A stretch of 64,000 nucleotides of DNA. Origin: an uncultured Bacteroidales bacterium (GTDB lineage: Bacteria > Bacteroidota > Bacteroidia > Bacteroidales > FEN-979). Shown one piece after another: positions 19,321 through 28,359 of the stretch. The stretch spans positions 1 through 64,000 of the forward strand of contig CAJAUM010000015.1 of the NCBI GenBank assembly GCA_903945175.1, given 5' to 3'. Numbering within the stretch: position 1 is the stretch's first letter; each line of letters opens with the position of its first letter. Both the position numbers and the translations under genes were made by a program. The notes under the pieces were generated by a model, which was given only the letters and a program-made list of their open reading frames with translations, was not told the origin of the DNA and searched no databases.

Positions 19321-21657
19321 ATGAAAAAGAAACAGAAGAAGACCACAATTAAGCAGCACCCGAGCGCAAATTTTGCTGAACCCAGGCTCAACCCTGTCTA
19401 TACTATGATATTACTGGCCTATGCCTTTATCACCGTGTTGACACCCAACTTGAATACGCTCGATTCGAATGGCCCAAAATTTTATACATATGCCATTTTA
19501 AACCTGGTTGGTTTCCTTGTTATACTGATCGTAAATCAACTGAAACCTCAGCAGGACTTTCACTGGCCCATCTTCCGGACTTGGACCGGGGTTATTTACA
19601 CGCTATTTCTGCTTGTTTCCCTGCTCTCTTTTTTCAAGGCCTTCAATATCTATGAATCCATTATCAATTTTTCGAAACTTTTAACCATTTTTTCTGCAGC
19701 ATTTATTATTGCCACCATCCTTCGTCAGGATAAACGATACCTGTATATAATTTCAATTGCACTTACATTTTTGCTAATTCTGGATTGTTTTACGGTTTTT
19801 TATCATTTATTCACGAATTTTATGGTGGGTGAAGGACAAAATATTGAAGCAATCAAATCGATATACTCCAATAAAAACATTTTATCTGCTGCTGTTTTTG
19901 TTAAAATTTCCTTTGCATTATGGCTTTTAACATTCGGCAAAGGATGGATGAAGGTGCTGGGAGGGTTTTCAATTTTCATGGCATTTATCGCCACGCTGTT
20001 TATGAGTACAAGGTCATTTTATGTTGGGACCATTTTTCTAATTCTAACCTATGGGGCCTTCATGTTCATCAGGTATTACAGAAAAAATGAAAAACGTGAG
20101 ATTATTAAAATGTCGGTTTACCTCTCTGTTGCAATTATTGTTGGGTTCTTTTTATTTACAGCTTCATTAAAATTCATGTATCGGCCATCATCGCAGGAGC
20201 GTTATGCGGTCGATTTTTTAACCCGGTTGAAATCCCTTTCTTCAGAAATTGGTTCTGGTTCCAGCCAGGGAGGGCGAAGGCTGCAGGCATGGCAGAATTC
20301 TTTTAAACTGATCAAAGAAAATCCATTGCTTGGCATTGGGACCGGAAACTGGAAGGTAGAGGTACTGAAATATGAAACCCCGACAACCGGGGCCTACATC
20401 TACCAATATAAAAACCACAACGATTTTATTGAAACCGCCGCAGATACGGGAATATTTGGTGGATTGCTGTTCCTGGGAATATTTGTTCTGATCTTTGCAA
20501 ACTTTATCAGGGCCTTTTTTAAAGCCAGGAAGGGAGAGGAGGAGTCCTACAAATGGTTGTTTCTTCCTGCATTCGGGCTCTTCTGTTATTTCTTCGATGC
20601 ATTTTTTAACTTCCCCTCCGACCGGCCTGAGATCATCTCATTCTTTGCCATTTTCGTCGGCGCCGGAGTCGCCTTCTCACCCCAATCAGCATATATCACC
20701 CGGTTTTCGTCATTCGTCATTCGTCATTCGTCATTCGTCACTCGCAAGGCGACACGTGTCACGTTAATAGCCACCCTCCTCCTTCTCATGGTGGGGTCAA
20801 TCTATATTTTCTACCTCAACTTTGTCTCCCTGAAGCTCCAGCGTATTGCCAAGGAGGAGCTGAATGCGGGAAACCTCACCAGCAGTTCGGAGCTGTTTTT
20901 GAATGGATTCCCGGCAATTCCGGATATAAACATTGAGGGAGAGCCCATAGCCGTTACCAAAGCCCGTTACCTGATTGTGGAAAAAAAGTATCAGCAGGCC
21001 ATTGATCTGTTGAAACAGGACCGGTCAAGCCCCTACGATACCCGACAGGAGTTTTTTATTGCCATGGCCTATCTGAACATGGGATTGCCCGACAGCGCTC
21101 TGGTTTACACGCAAAAGGTGTATAAAATGAAGCCCTATTTTTCGGGAAATATCAGCGTGATGAGCAGCGCCTATGAAGCAAAGGGCAACCTTACAGAGGC
21201 CTTCAAAGTGCTGGATGATCATATATTATTTAATTCTAAAAATGGCCAGCCGGTTATGGATAACATTTATCCTCAAAAGGCTGCCATTAAAACCAATGCC
21301 AGTATTCAGAGAAACAAGGAACCGTTCAACAATGGAATGGAGGCCTTCAACCGGAAGGATTATAATAAGGCCCTGAAATATTTTACTGATTTTATCAGTA
21401 AAGACCCAGGGGTTTCCCAGGCATTTGAATATCGTGCTTTTTCCTACTTTTACCTCAAACAATTCATGGCGAGCCTGGCTGACATCGACCGTGCCATTGC
21501 CCTCGACCCATCCAAACCAGGCTACCTGAACCTCCGCGGGGTCAACTTGCATATGCTTGGGAATGACCCGGCAGCCTGTGAAGCTTTTACGAAGGCCATT
21601 GAGATGGGGGATAAGGATGCTGTAAATAATTATGAGAAGTTCTGTAAGAAAAAGTAA
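19321..21657 (+). CDS. O-antigen ligase-like membrane protein with C-terminal TPR (paralog 1)
   Basis: NPLLGIGTGNW and HNDFIETAADTGIFGGLLFL (WaaL-type), then TPR repeats; in-frame 7-mer array near 20.7 kb. Confidence 0.85.
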   Translation: MKKKQKKTTIKQHPSANFAEPRLNPVYTMILLAYAFITVLTPNLNTLDSNGPKFYTYAILNLVGFLVILIVNQLKPQQDFHWPIFRTWTGVIYTLFLLVSLLSFFKAFNIYESIINFSKLLTIFSAAFIIATILRQDKRYLYIISIALTFLLILDCFTVFYHLFTNFMVGEGQNIEAIKSIYSNKNILSAAVFVKISFALWLLTFGKGWMKVLGGFSIFMAFIATLFMSTRSFYVGTIFLILTYGAFMFIRYYRKNEKREIIKMSVYLSVAIIVGFFLFTASLKFMYRPSSQERYAVDFLTRLKSLSSEIGSGSSQGGRRLQAWQNSFKLIKENPLLGIGTGNWKVEVLKYETPTTGAYIYQYKNHNDFIETAADTGIFGGLLFLGIFVLIFANFIRAFFKARKGEEESYKWLFLPAFGLFCYFFDAFFNFPSDRPEIISFFAIFVGAGVAFSPQSAYITRFSSFVIRHSSFVTRKATRVTLIATLLLLMVGSIYIFYLNFVSLKLQRIAKEELNAGNLTSSSELFLNGFPAIPDINIEGEPIAVTKARYLIVEKKYQQAIDLLKQDRSSPYDTRQEFFIAMAYLNMGLPDSALVYTQKVYKMKPYFSGNISVMSSAYEAKGNLTEAFKVLDDHILFNSKNGQPVMDNIYPQKAAIKTNASIQRNKEPFNNGMEAFNRKDYNKALKYFTDFISKDPGVSQAFEYRAFSYFYLKQFMASLADIDRAIALDPSKPGYLNLRGVNLHMLGNDPAACEAFTKAIEMGDKDAVNNYEKFCKKK
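20707..20762 (+). repeat. In-frame 7-mer (CGTCATT) array in ligase paralog 1
   Basis: tcgtcattcgtcattcgtcattcgtcattcgtcactcg...gacacgtgtc. Confidence 0.95.
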
Positions 21658-21679
21658 CAGGGTGACAGGGTAAAGAGCT

Positions 21680-24106
21680 TTGAAGGTAAAACAACACAAA
21701 AATTCTCTTAAGAAACCGGAGGGTGGGGGCGCTGTAAAAGTCAGCCAGGCTGAGCCTTTGCTCGGCTTTTTTTATGGGTTGATTTTAGTGGGGTATTCAC
21801 TGATCGCGGTAATGACTCCGGATTTTTTTGCATTTGATTCAAATGGCCCAAAGTTTTACTCTCTATCCATTTTGAATTTGGTTGCTTTTGGGGTCATTTT
21901 AATTGGGAACCGGGTAAAACCACAACCGGACTTTTACTTTTCCTTTTTCCGCACCCGGGTTGGGTTTGTCTATACCCTTTTTCTGCTGGTTGCGCTGCTC
22001 TCTTTTTTCAAGGCATTCAACATTCTTGAGTCGATCATTAACTTTTCGAAACTCTTTACCATTTTCTCAGCGGCCCTTATCATTGCCGCCATTCTTCGGA
22101 AAGATAAACGGTATCTTTATGTTATTTTGGTAACCTTGTCCCTGCTGCTGATATTCGACAGTCTGACCGTTTTTTATCAAATCGGGATCAAGAAGATGAC
22201 ATTTTGGGATGTCAAGTCGGTTTATGCCAATAAGAACATTTTGTCGTCAGCTATTTTTGTTAAAATGTCGTTGGTGCTCTGGCTTATGACTTTTGGCAAA
22301 GGGTGGATGAAGGCGCTGGGCGCTTTGACCCTGTTGATCGCGTTTGTAGCGATCCTGTTTATGAAAACCCGGTCGTTCTATATAGGTTCATTTTTTCTGA
22401 TCATCACCTATGGTTTGTTCATGATCATCCGGTTCTATAAAAACAGCAGTAAGCTAAAGGCCATTCTGTTTACAATTTCGATACCCGTCACGGTGATTGT
22501 TGTATTCCTCTCCTTTTCAATGGTGATGAAATACATCAACCCTGAATCGGGAATGGGTTTAAAAAGCGGGTATCTCGCGGTTGTTGAGAGACTAATGACT
22601 TTGTCGCAGGAAAAGGCAGGAATGAGAATTCAGGCAATGCAAAATTCGGTGAAGCTTATCAGGGCAAATCCCATCCTCGGCGTAGGGACGGGAAACTGGA
22701 AAATTGAGGTATTGAAATATGAGGGGCCCACCACGGCGGCTTATATCTATATGTATAAAACCCACAATGACTTCCTTGAAACCACTACAGAAACCGGGAT
22801 CATTGGCGGGGCGCTCTACCTTGGCCTATTTATTCTGGTCATGGCAAACTTCATCAGGGCCTTCTTCAGGGCGAAAAAGGGGGAGGAGGAATCCTATAAA
22901 TGGTTGTTCCTTCCCGCATTCGGACTCTTTTGTTACAGCTTCGACGCCCTGTTCAACTTCCCTGCCGACCGCCCCGAAATCGCCTCCCTCTTCGCGCTCT
23001 TCGTCGGAGCCGGTATCGCCTTCTCCCCCCAATCGTCATTCGTCACGCGTATTTCGTCATTGGTCATTGGTTATTGGTCATTGATCATTCGTCATTCGTC
23101 ATTCGTCACTCGTCATTCGTCATTCGTCATTGGCTCCGCCGAGCTACGCTTCGCTCCGGTTCGTCATTCGTCATTCGTCAAGGGTCTTGTCACACTTTTC
23201 TTTTTCCTCATGCTCCTCTCCACCTGGATCTTTTACCTGAACTTCGAGTCGCTCAAACTGCAGGCCACGGCCTATTTCGAATTAAGTAAGGGTCCCCTTG
23301 TTACGAAATCGGAGTCTTTTATGAAGGGATTTCCTGCCATCCCGAACCTCAATGTTCAGGGCGAGCCCATTGCCGTGACCAAAGCCCGCTACCTTGAAGC
23401 AGAGGGGAAATATCAGGAGGTGTTGGATCTATTAAAAAGGGATCATTCAAGCCCCTACGACAGTCGGCCCGAATTCTACATCGCCATGGCCTATGCCAAG
23501 TTGGGGCAGCCCGACAGCGCGTTGGTCTATGCGAAAAAAGCATATGCATTAAAACCCTATTTCTCAGGGAGTGTAAGCGTGATGAGTACCGCCTATGAGG
23601 CAAATGGCGATCCCGGTCAGGCCATGAAGGTACTGGATGATTTTATACAGCTTAATACGAAGGATGGTCAGGCAATTCCCGGTTTTATATATACACAAAA
23701 GGATCTCCTCCAGAAACAAAACAGCGCCCTTTCGCTGGGGACTAAAAGCAAACAATTTCAAGATAGTTTCAAAAATGCCATGGCTTCATTTGGCCGGAAA
23801 GACTATAACAAGGCCATAACCCTTTTTTCGGAGGCGATCACGCTTGATCCCTCCGTTGCCCAGGCGTATGAATACAGGGCTTTCTGTTATTTCTATCTTA
23901 ACAACTATCCACTTAGTTTGAAGGACATTGAAAAGGCCATTGCGCTTGACCCTACAAAACCCGGTGATTTCAATCTGAGGGGCGTAAACCAGCATTTATT
24001 GGGCAATGACCCGGCAGCCTGTATTGATTTTCAGAAGGCGATGGGGATGGGGGATAAGGACGCCGGCAATAACTATGAGAAGTTTTGTAAAAAGGTGACA
24101 AGGTAA
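21680..24106 (+). CDS. O-antigen ligase-like membrane protein with C-terminal TPR (paralog 2)
   Basis: Full-length tandem paralog of 19321-21657; TTG start; longer in-frame 7-mer array. Confidence 0.85.
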   Translation: MKVKQHKNSLKKPEGGGAVKVSQAEPLLGFFYGLILVGYSLIAVMTPDFFAFDSNGPKFYSLSILNLVAFGVILIGNRVKPQPDFYFSFFRTRVGFVYTLFLLVALLSFFKAFNILESIINFSKLFTIFSAALIIAAILRKDKRYLYVILVTLSLLLIFDSLTVFYQIGIKKMTFWDVKSVYANKNILSSAIFVKMSLVLWLMTFGKGWMKALGALTLLIAFVAILFMKTRSFYIGSFFLIITYGLFMIIRFYKNSSKLKAILFTISIPVTVIVVFLSFSMVMKYINPESGMGLKSGYLAVVERLMTLSQEKAGMRIQAMQNSVKLIRANPILGVGTGNWKIEVLKYEGPTTAAYIYMYKTHNDFLETTTETGIIGGALYLGLFILVMANFIRAFFRAKKGEEESYKWLFLPAFGLFCYSFDALFNFPADRPEIASLFALFVGAGIAFSPQSSFVTRISSLVIGYWSLIIRHSSFVTRHSSFVIGSAELRFAPVRHSSFVKGLVTLFFFLMLLSTWIFYLNFESLKLQATAYFELSKGPLVTKSESFMKGFPAIPNLNVQGEPIAVTKARYLEAEGKYQEVLDLLKRDHSSPYDSRPEFYIAMAYAKLGQPDSALVYAKKAYALKPYFSGSVSVMSTAYEANGDPGQAMKVLDDFIQLNTKDGQAIPGFIYTQKDLLQKQNSALSLGTKSKQFQDSFKNAMASFGRKDYNKAITLFSEAITLDPSVAQAYEYRAFCYFYLNNYPLSLKDIEKAIALDPTKPGDFNLRGVNQHLLGNDPAACIDFQKAMGMGDKDAGNNYEKFCKKVTR
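23032..23180 (+). repeat. In-frame 7-mer array in ligase paralog 2
   Basis: cgtcattcgtcacgcgtatttcgtcattggtcattggttattggtcattgatcattcgtcattcgtcactcg... Confidence 0.95.
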
Positions 24107-24177
24107 CAGGGTAACAGGGTGACAAGGTAACAGGGTAACAGGGTAACAGGGTAACAGGGTGAAAAGGTAACAGGGTA
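24094..24177. repeat. 8-mer array (GGTRACAR) between ligase paralog 2 and gmd
   Basis: ggtgacaaggtaacagggtaacagggtgacaagg... Confidence 0.96.
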
Positions 24178-24190
24178 AAACAGATATTTT

Positions 24191-25393
24191 ATGAAAAACA
24201 ATAAAGTTGCGCTTATTACAGGGATTACAGGGCAGGATGGGGCCTATCTGGCGGAATTCCTTTTGAAAAAGGGATATACCGTACACGGATTGAAGCGGCG
24301 ATCGTCGCTGTTCAATACCGATCGCATCGATCATCTTTACCAGGATCCGCATGCAAAGGACCAGAAGCTGTTTCTCCATTACGGTGATCTTACCGATTCA
24401 TTGAATATAACCCGGATTATCCAGGAGACGCAGCCGGATGAGATCTATAACCTGGCAGCCATGAGCCATGTGCAGGTGAGTTTCGACACGCCTGAATATA
24501 CGGCCAATGCCGACGGAACAGGAACCCTTCGGGTACTGGAGGCCATCAGGCTGCTGGGTCTCACCGAAAAGACACGGATTTACCAGGCATCTACTTCTGA
24601 GCTTTATGGGAACTCCCTTATCTCGGGGAATAAAATACCCGGAGCACAGCAACCAGGCAGTCAAAATTCGGCCAGCCAACAGTCTGAATCGCAGCCACTT
24701 GAGGCGATGTTGAATGAGCAATCTCCGTTTTATCCCCGGAGCCCCTATGCCGTGGCCAAACTCTATGCCTACTGGATCACGGTGAATTACCGAGAGGCCT
24801 ATAAAATGTTTGCCTGCAATGGTATTTTATTCAACCACGAATCTCCCATCCGGGGCGAGACCTTCGTAACCCGGAAGATCACCCGGGCGGTGGCCAAAAT
24901 TGCTTTGGGCATGCAGGACAAACTTTACATGGGGAATCTGTCGGCCCGCCGCGACTGGGGCCATGCCAAGGACTACATCAGGGCCATGTGGCTGGTGTTG
25001 CAACACGATACCCCCGATGATTATGTGATTGCCACGGGAACCACCACCACGGTGAGGGATTTTATTACCAAGGCCTTTGCAGAAGTTGGACTTACCGTTG
25101 GATTTACCGGTACCGGTGCAAATGAAAAGGGAACCATCATCGCCAGTGAAAAAACGGAATACAACCATTTGATCCATCAGGAGGTGGTCGCAATCGATCC
25201 CCGCTATTTCAGGCCGACTGAGGTGGAATTGCTTATCGGCGATGCCACCAAGGCACGCACGGTGCTGAACTGGATCCCTGAATATGACCTGGATGGTTTG
25301 GTCAAAGATATGGTAAAGTCTGACTTCAGACTCATGCAGAAGGAAAAATTCCTCAAAGAGAACGGATTCAACACCCTCAACTATTTTGAATAA
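24191..25393 (+). CDS. gmd: GDP-mannose 4,6-dehydratase
   Basis: [63 protein letters not shown]. Confidence 0.97.
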   Translation: MKNNKVALITGITGQDGAYLAEFLLKKGYTVHGLKRRSSLFNTDRIDHLYQDPHAKDQKLFLHYGDLTDSLNITRIIQETQPDEIYNLAAMSHVQVSFDTPEYTANADGTGTLRVLEAIRLLGLTEKTRIYQASTSELYGNSLISGNKIPGAQQPGSQNSASQQSESQPLEAMLNEQSPFYPRSPYAVAKLYAYWITVNYREAYKMFACNGILFNHESPIRGETFVTRKITRAVAKIALGMQDKLYMGNLSARRDWGHAKDYIRAMWLVLQHDTPDDYVIATGTTTTVRDFITKAFAEVGLTVGFTGTGANEKGTIIASEKTEYNHLIHQEVVAIDPRYFRPTEVELLIGDATKARTVLNWIPEYDLDGLVKDMVKSDFRLMQKEKFLKENGFNTLNYFE

Positions 25394-25407
25394 TCATTGC
25401 AGGATCA

Positions 25408-25423
25408 TTATAACATGTTATAA
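25408..25423. promoter_or_regulatory. Perfect 16-bp palindrome TTATAACATGTTATAA upstream of the MazEF-like operon
   Basis: Self reverse-complementary; -7 element TATCTTTG at 25434-25441. Confidence 0.7.
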
Positions 25424-25455
25424 CAACTAATTGTATCTTTGCAAAAAATCATTTT

Positions 25456-25716
25456 ATGGAGGCTTCATTGGTAAAAATAGGAAATTCTCACGGGTTGATT
25501 ATCCCCAAGAGGCTTTTAAGTAAATTTGGAATGGTCAGAAGGTTTAACATCCAGGAAAAAGAGGGCGGTTTAATCGTAATGCCCATCAGGGATGATAAAC
25601 CAAGGGAAGATTGGGACAAACTATTTGCCCATGCGATAAAAACCGGCCATCAGCCGGAACCCGACTATTTTCAAGGAGCGCAAAACGAGTTTGACCATAC
25701 GGAATGGACATGGTAA
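25456..25716 (+). CDS. AbrB/MazE-like antitoxin
   Basis: SLVKIGNSHGLIIPKRLLSKFG swapped-hairpin domain; overlaps the downstream MazF-like ORF. Confidence 0.85.
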   Translation: MEASLVKIGNSHGLIIPKRLLSKFGMVRRFNIQEKEGGLIVMPIRDDKPREDWDKLFAHAIKTGHQPEPDYFQGAQNEFDHTEWTW

Positions 25717-26030
25717 AACGTTTTGATATATGGAACACTGAACTAAACCCGACCGTTGGTTCAGAAGTCAACAAGATCAGGCCTTGCCTCATTGTATCTC
25801 CGGATGAAGCCAACAGGCATCTTCAAACAGTAATTGTTGTGCCGCTGACCAGCACATTAAAATCCTATCCCACACGGATTGATTGTCAATTCATGGGCAG
25901 GCACGGTCAATTGGCCATCGACCAGATACGAAGTATCGACAAAAGCCGGTTGGGAAAGAAACTGGGTAAATTGGATATTGAAACATCTGAAAAAATATGT
26001 ATGGAAATTATCAAAACATTCAGGTACTGA
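25704..26030 (+). CDS. MazF/PemK-like toxin
   Basis: RFDIWNTELNPTVGSEVNKIRPCLIVSPDE, VVPLTST, IDQIRSIDKSRL. Confidence 0.9.
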   Translation: MDMVKRFDIWNTELNPTVGSEVNKIRPCLIVSPDEANRHLQTVIVVPLTSTLKSYPTRIDCQFMGRHGQLAIDQIRSIDKSRLGKKLGKLDIETSEKICMEIIKTFRY

Positions 26031-26060
26031 GCCTGGAACATGGATCACATAGCGCATGGG

Positions 26061-27260
26061 ATGAATAGAAATTCGAAGATCTATATTGCCGGGCACACCG
26101 GGATGGTGGGTTCGGCCATTCACAGGAGATTGGTTGAAAAGGGCTATACCAACTTTGTATTGCGATCGTTGGATGAGTTGGATCTTACCCGGCAGCAGGA
26201 TGTAGAGGCCTTTTTTGCATCGGAAAGGCCCGAATATGTCATCCTGGCGGCGGCCAAGGTCGGCGGTATTTTGGCTAACAATACCTATCGCGGGCAATTC
26301 ATCTATGAAAACCTGCAGATCCAGAATAACATCATTCATCAGAGTTATGTGACGGGGGTAAAGAAGCTCCTTTTCCTGGGAAGTTCATGCATCTATCCAA
26401 AGGATTGTGACCAGCCCATCAAAGAGGAATACCTGCTTACCGGCCTGCTGGAGCAAACCAACGAGCCCTACGCCATTGCCAAGATCGCCGGCATCAAGCT
26501 ATGTGAAAGTTATTACCGGCAGTATGGCTGCAATTTCATCTCGGTGATGCCCACCAACCTCTATGGTCCCAACGACAACTACAACCTCGAAACCTCGCAT
26601 GTTCTCCCGGCCCTGATCCGCAAGATCCACCTGGGAAAATGCCTTGAGAACGGAGATTGGGCCGCGATACGCGATGATCTGAACAAGCGGGCCATTGAAG
26701 GAATCGATGGAAATTCGACGGAAGAACAAATTGAAAACATCCTCTTAAAATACGGAATATCAATTAATAATTCCGTCACGCGTCACGCGACACCTGTCAC
26801 GCCTTCTTCCGTCACATTATGGGGTACCGGAACAGTCTACCGTGAATTCATGCACGTCGACGACATGGCCGCCGCCTGTGTGAAAATAATGGAAGAGTTG
26901 GATATTGAAGAACTCGTCACGCGACACGCGACACGTGTCACGTCTTCTTTCCCTGTTACCTTGTCACCCTGTCACCCTGTTACCTTGTCACCCTGTCACC
27001 CTGTTACCTTTCTCAATATAGGCACCGGCCTCGATCAAACCATCCGGGAGCTGGCCCTGCTCATCAAAAAAGTAATCGGATTCAACGGAGAGATCGACTT
27101 TGATCCCTCAAAAGCAGACGGCACTTATAAAAAACTGCTGGATATATCGCGCCTCAATGCGCTTGGATTTAGGCCATCATATTCACTGGAACAAGGGATA
27201 GAAGCGGTTTACAAGAAATATGCTGAACCCGGCGTTCCGAAAAAACACATGGGGCAATAG
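26061..27260 (+). CDS. fcl: GDP-L-fucose synthase with in-frame repeat insertions
   Basis: KIYIAGHTGMVGSAIHRRL, SSCIYPK, NEPYAIAKIAGIKLCESYYRQYG, MPTNLYGPNDNYN. Two low-complexity in-frame inserts. ORF also open from 26040. Confidence 0.95.
   Translation: MNRNSKIYIAGHTGMVGSAIHRRLVEKGYTNFVLRSLDELDLTRQQDVEAFFASERPEYVILAAAKVGGILANNTYRGQFIYENLQIQNNIIHQSYVTGVKKLLFLGSSCIYPKDCDQPIKEEYLLTGLLEQTNEPYAIAKIAGIKLCESYYRQYGCNFISVMPTNLYGPNDNYNLETSHVLPALIRKIHLGKCLENGDWAAIRDDLNKRAIEGIDGNSTEEQIENILLKYGISINNSVTRHATPVTPSSVTLWGTGTVYREFMHVDDMAAACVKIMEELDIEELVTRHATRVTSSFPVTLSPCHPVTLSPCHPVTFLNIGTGLDQTIRELALLIKKVIGFNGEIDFDPSKADGTYKKLLDISRLNALGFRPSYSLEQGIEAVYKKYAEPGVPKKHMGQ
26912..27010 (+). repeat. In-frame composite array in fcl
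   Basis: ctcgtcacgcgacacgcgacacgtgtcacgtcttctttccctgttaccttgtcaccctgtcaccc... Confidence 0.95.
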
Positions 27261-27500
27261 AAATTAAATATATCCTTGCTCAGTAGTATAAAATAGCCTA
27301 TATATGTCCTTCTGAAATACAACAAATATCATGAAAGAGTTGTTCAAACGTTTAATTACGGAATCCACATGATTAACAGCGAAATCAGCAAGAAGGCCCT
27401 GGTTAATGATTCTCATATCCGGGTTTTTCAGAATGGTCACTAAATTACTAATAATTTCCTGCTGTTTATTATGGGGCAATTGAAAAAAAGCTTTACAAAC

Positions 27501-27518
27501 GTTAACTATATAGTTAAC
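27501..27518. promoter_or_regulatory. Perfect 18-bp palindrome GTTAACTATATAGTTAAC overlapping the promoter of the HigBA-like operon
   Basis: Self reverse-complementary; -7 element TAACTTTG at 27515-27522 overlaps it; ATG at 27527. Confidence 0.75.
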
Positions 27519-27526
27519 TTTGCACA

Positions 27527-27871
27527 ATGATCAGAGAAATTATTGTTTGGGGGGATCACTTCTATTCCTTATATAACCAATTGGATATTAAGGTTAAAAA
27601 GAAGATCGATTATGTCTTTTGGCTTATACAGTATACAGAGAAAGTACCAATACGATTTCTCAAATACCTCGAAGACACGGATGGTCTTTATGAAATAAAA
27701 GTCAGTACTACTTTTAAAGAGATACGAATACTATGCTTTTTCGATGAATCAAAACTGGTAGTGGTGATCAACTGGTTTTTCAAGAAATCAAAGAAAGCCC
27801 CGAAACAAGAAATTGAGTTGGGCGAACGGCTTAAAAACGAATATTTGGAAATAAAGAAAAGGAGAAGATAA
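27527..27871 (+). CDS. HigB/RelE (Gp49-like) toxin
   Basis: Domain pattern (FYSLYNQLDIKVKKKI...FLKYLEDTDGLYEIKVS...IRILCFFDE...VVVINWFFKKSKKAPKQEI), followed by XRE antitoxin. Confidence 0.9.
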   Translation: MIREIIVWGDHFYSLYNQLDIKVKKKIDYVFWLIQYTEKVPIRFLKYLEDTDGLYEIKVSTTFKEIRILCFFDESKLVVVINWFFKKSKKAPKQEIELGERLKNEYLEIKKRRR

Positions 27872-27872
27872 A

Positions 27873-28163
27873 ATGAACAAGATAACCACATTTGAAGAGC
27901 ATTTAGAGAAGCAATATGGTAAAAAAGGAACTTCGGCCAGAGAGCAATTCGAAGCTGAAGCAATGGCTTTTCGCCTGGGAGAACTATTAAAAGAAGCGAG
28001 AATGGAAGCCAAACTTACCCAAGGTGAACTTGCTGAAAAAACTGGAACAAAGAAAAGCTATATTTCAAGAATTGAGTCCGGAAAAAGCGAAATCCAGTTA
28101 TCAACGTTTTACAGAATAATAAAACAAGGCCTTGGAAAGGATCTCCAAATATCAATTCAATAA
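27873..28163 (+). CDS. HigA-like XRE-family antitoxin
   Basis: HTH: LKEARMEAKLTQGELAEKTGTKKSYISRIESGKSE. Confidence 0.92.
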   Translation: MNKITTFEEHLEKQYGKKGTSAREQFEAEAMAFRLGELLKEARMEAKLTQGELAEKTGTKKSYISRIESGKSEIQLSTFYRIIKQGLGKDLQISIQ

Positions 28164-28170
28164 AAACAAT

Positions 28171-28268
28171 CGCCCCATAACATGCCGCTAATTCGCAACA
28201 ATACTAACGCTTCGTTGCTTAGCGAAGATATTGCCTCTGATGCGTTTAGCGGCCACACGTTACCCGGC
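28171..28268. other. attC-like imperfect hairpin downstream of HigBA
   Basis: Outer TAAC (28178) / GTTA (28259), then GCCGCTAATTCGCA (28184-28197) / TGCGTTTAGCGGC (28241-28253), inner CTTCG/CGAAG. Confidence 0.35.
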
Positions 28269-28359
28269 TAAAATATTGTTTGAATACTGAAAAAGTAATG
28301 AAGTAATGGAGTAAAAGGTCGTGACGCGATTTTCGTCACGCGTCACGTGTCACGTTTTT

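Noticed and set aside
27264-27527. 87-aa ORF on - between fcl and the HigB-like gene
   Set aside because: TTG start, runs through the palindromic operator and -7 element of the TA operon, no recognised domain.
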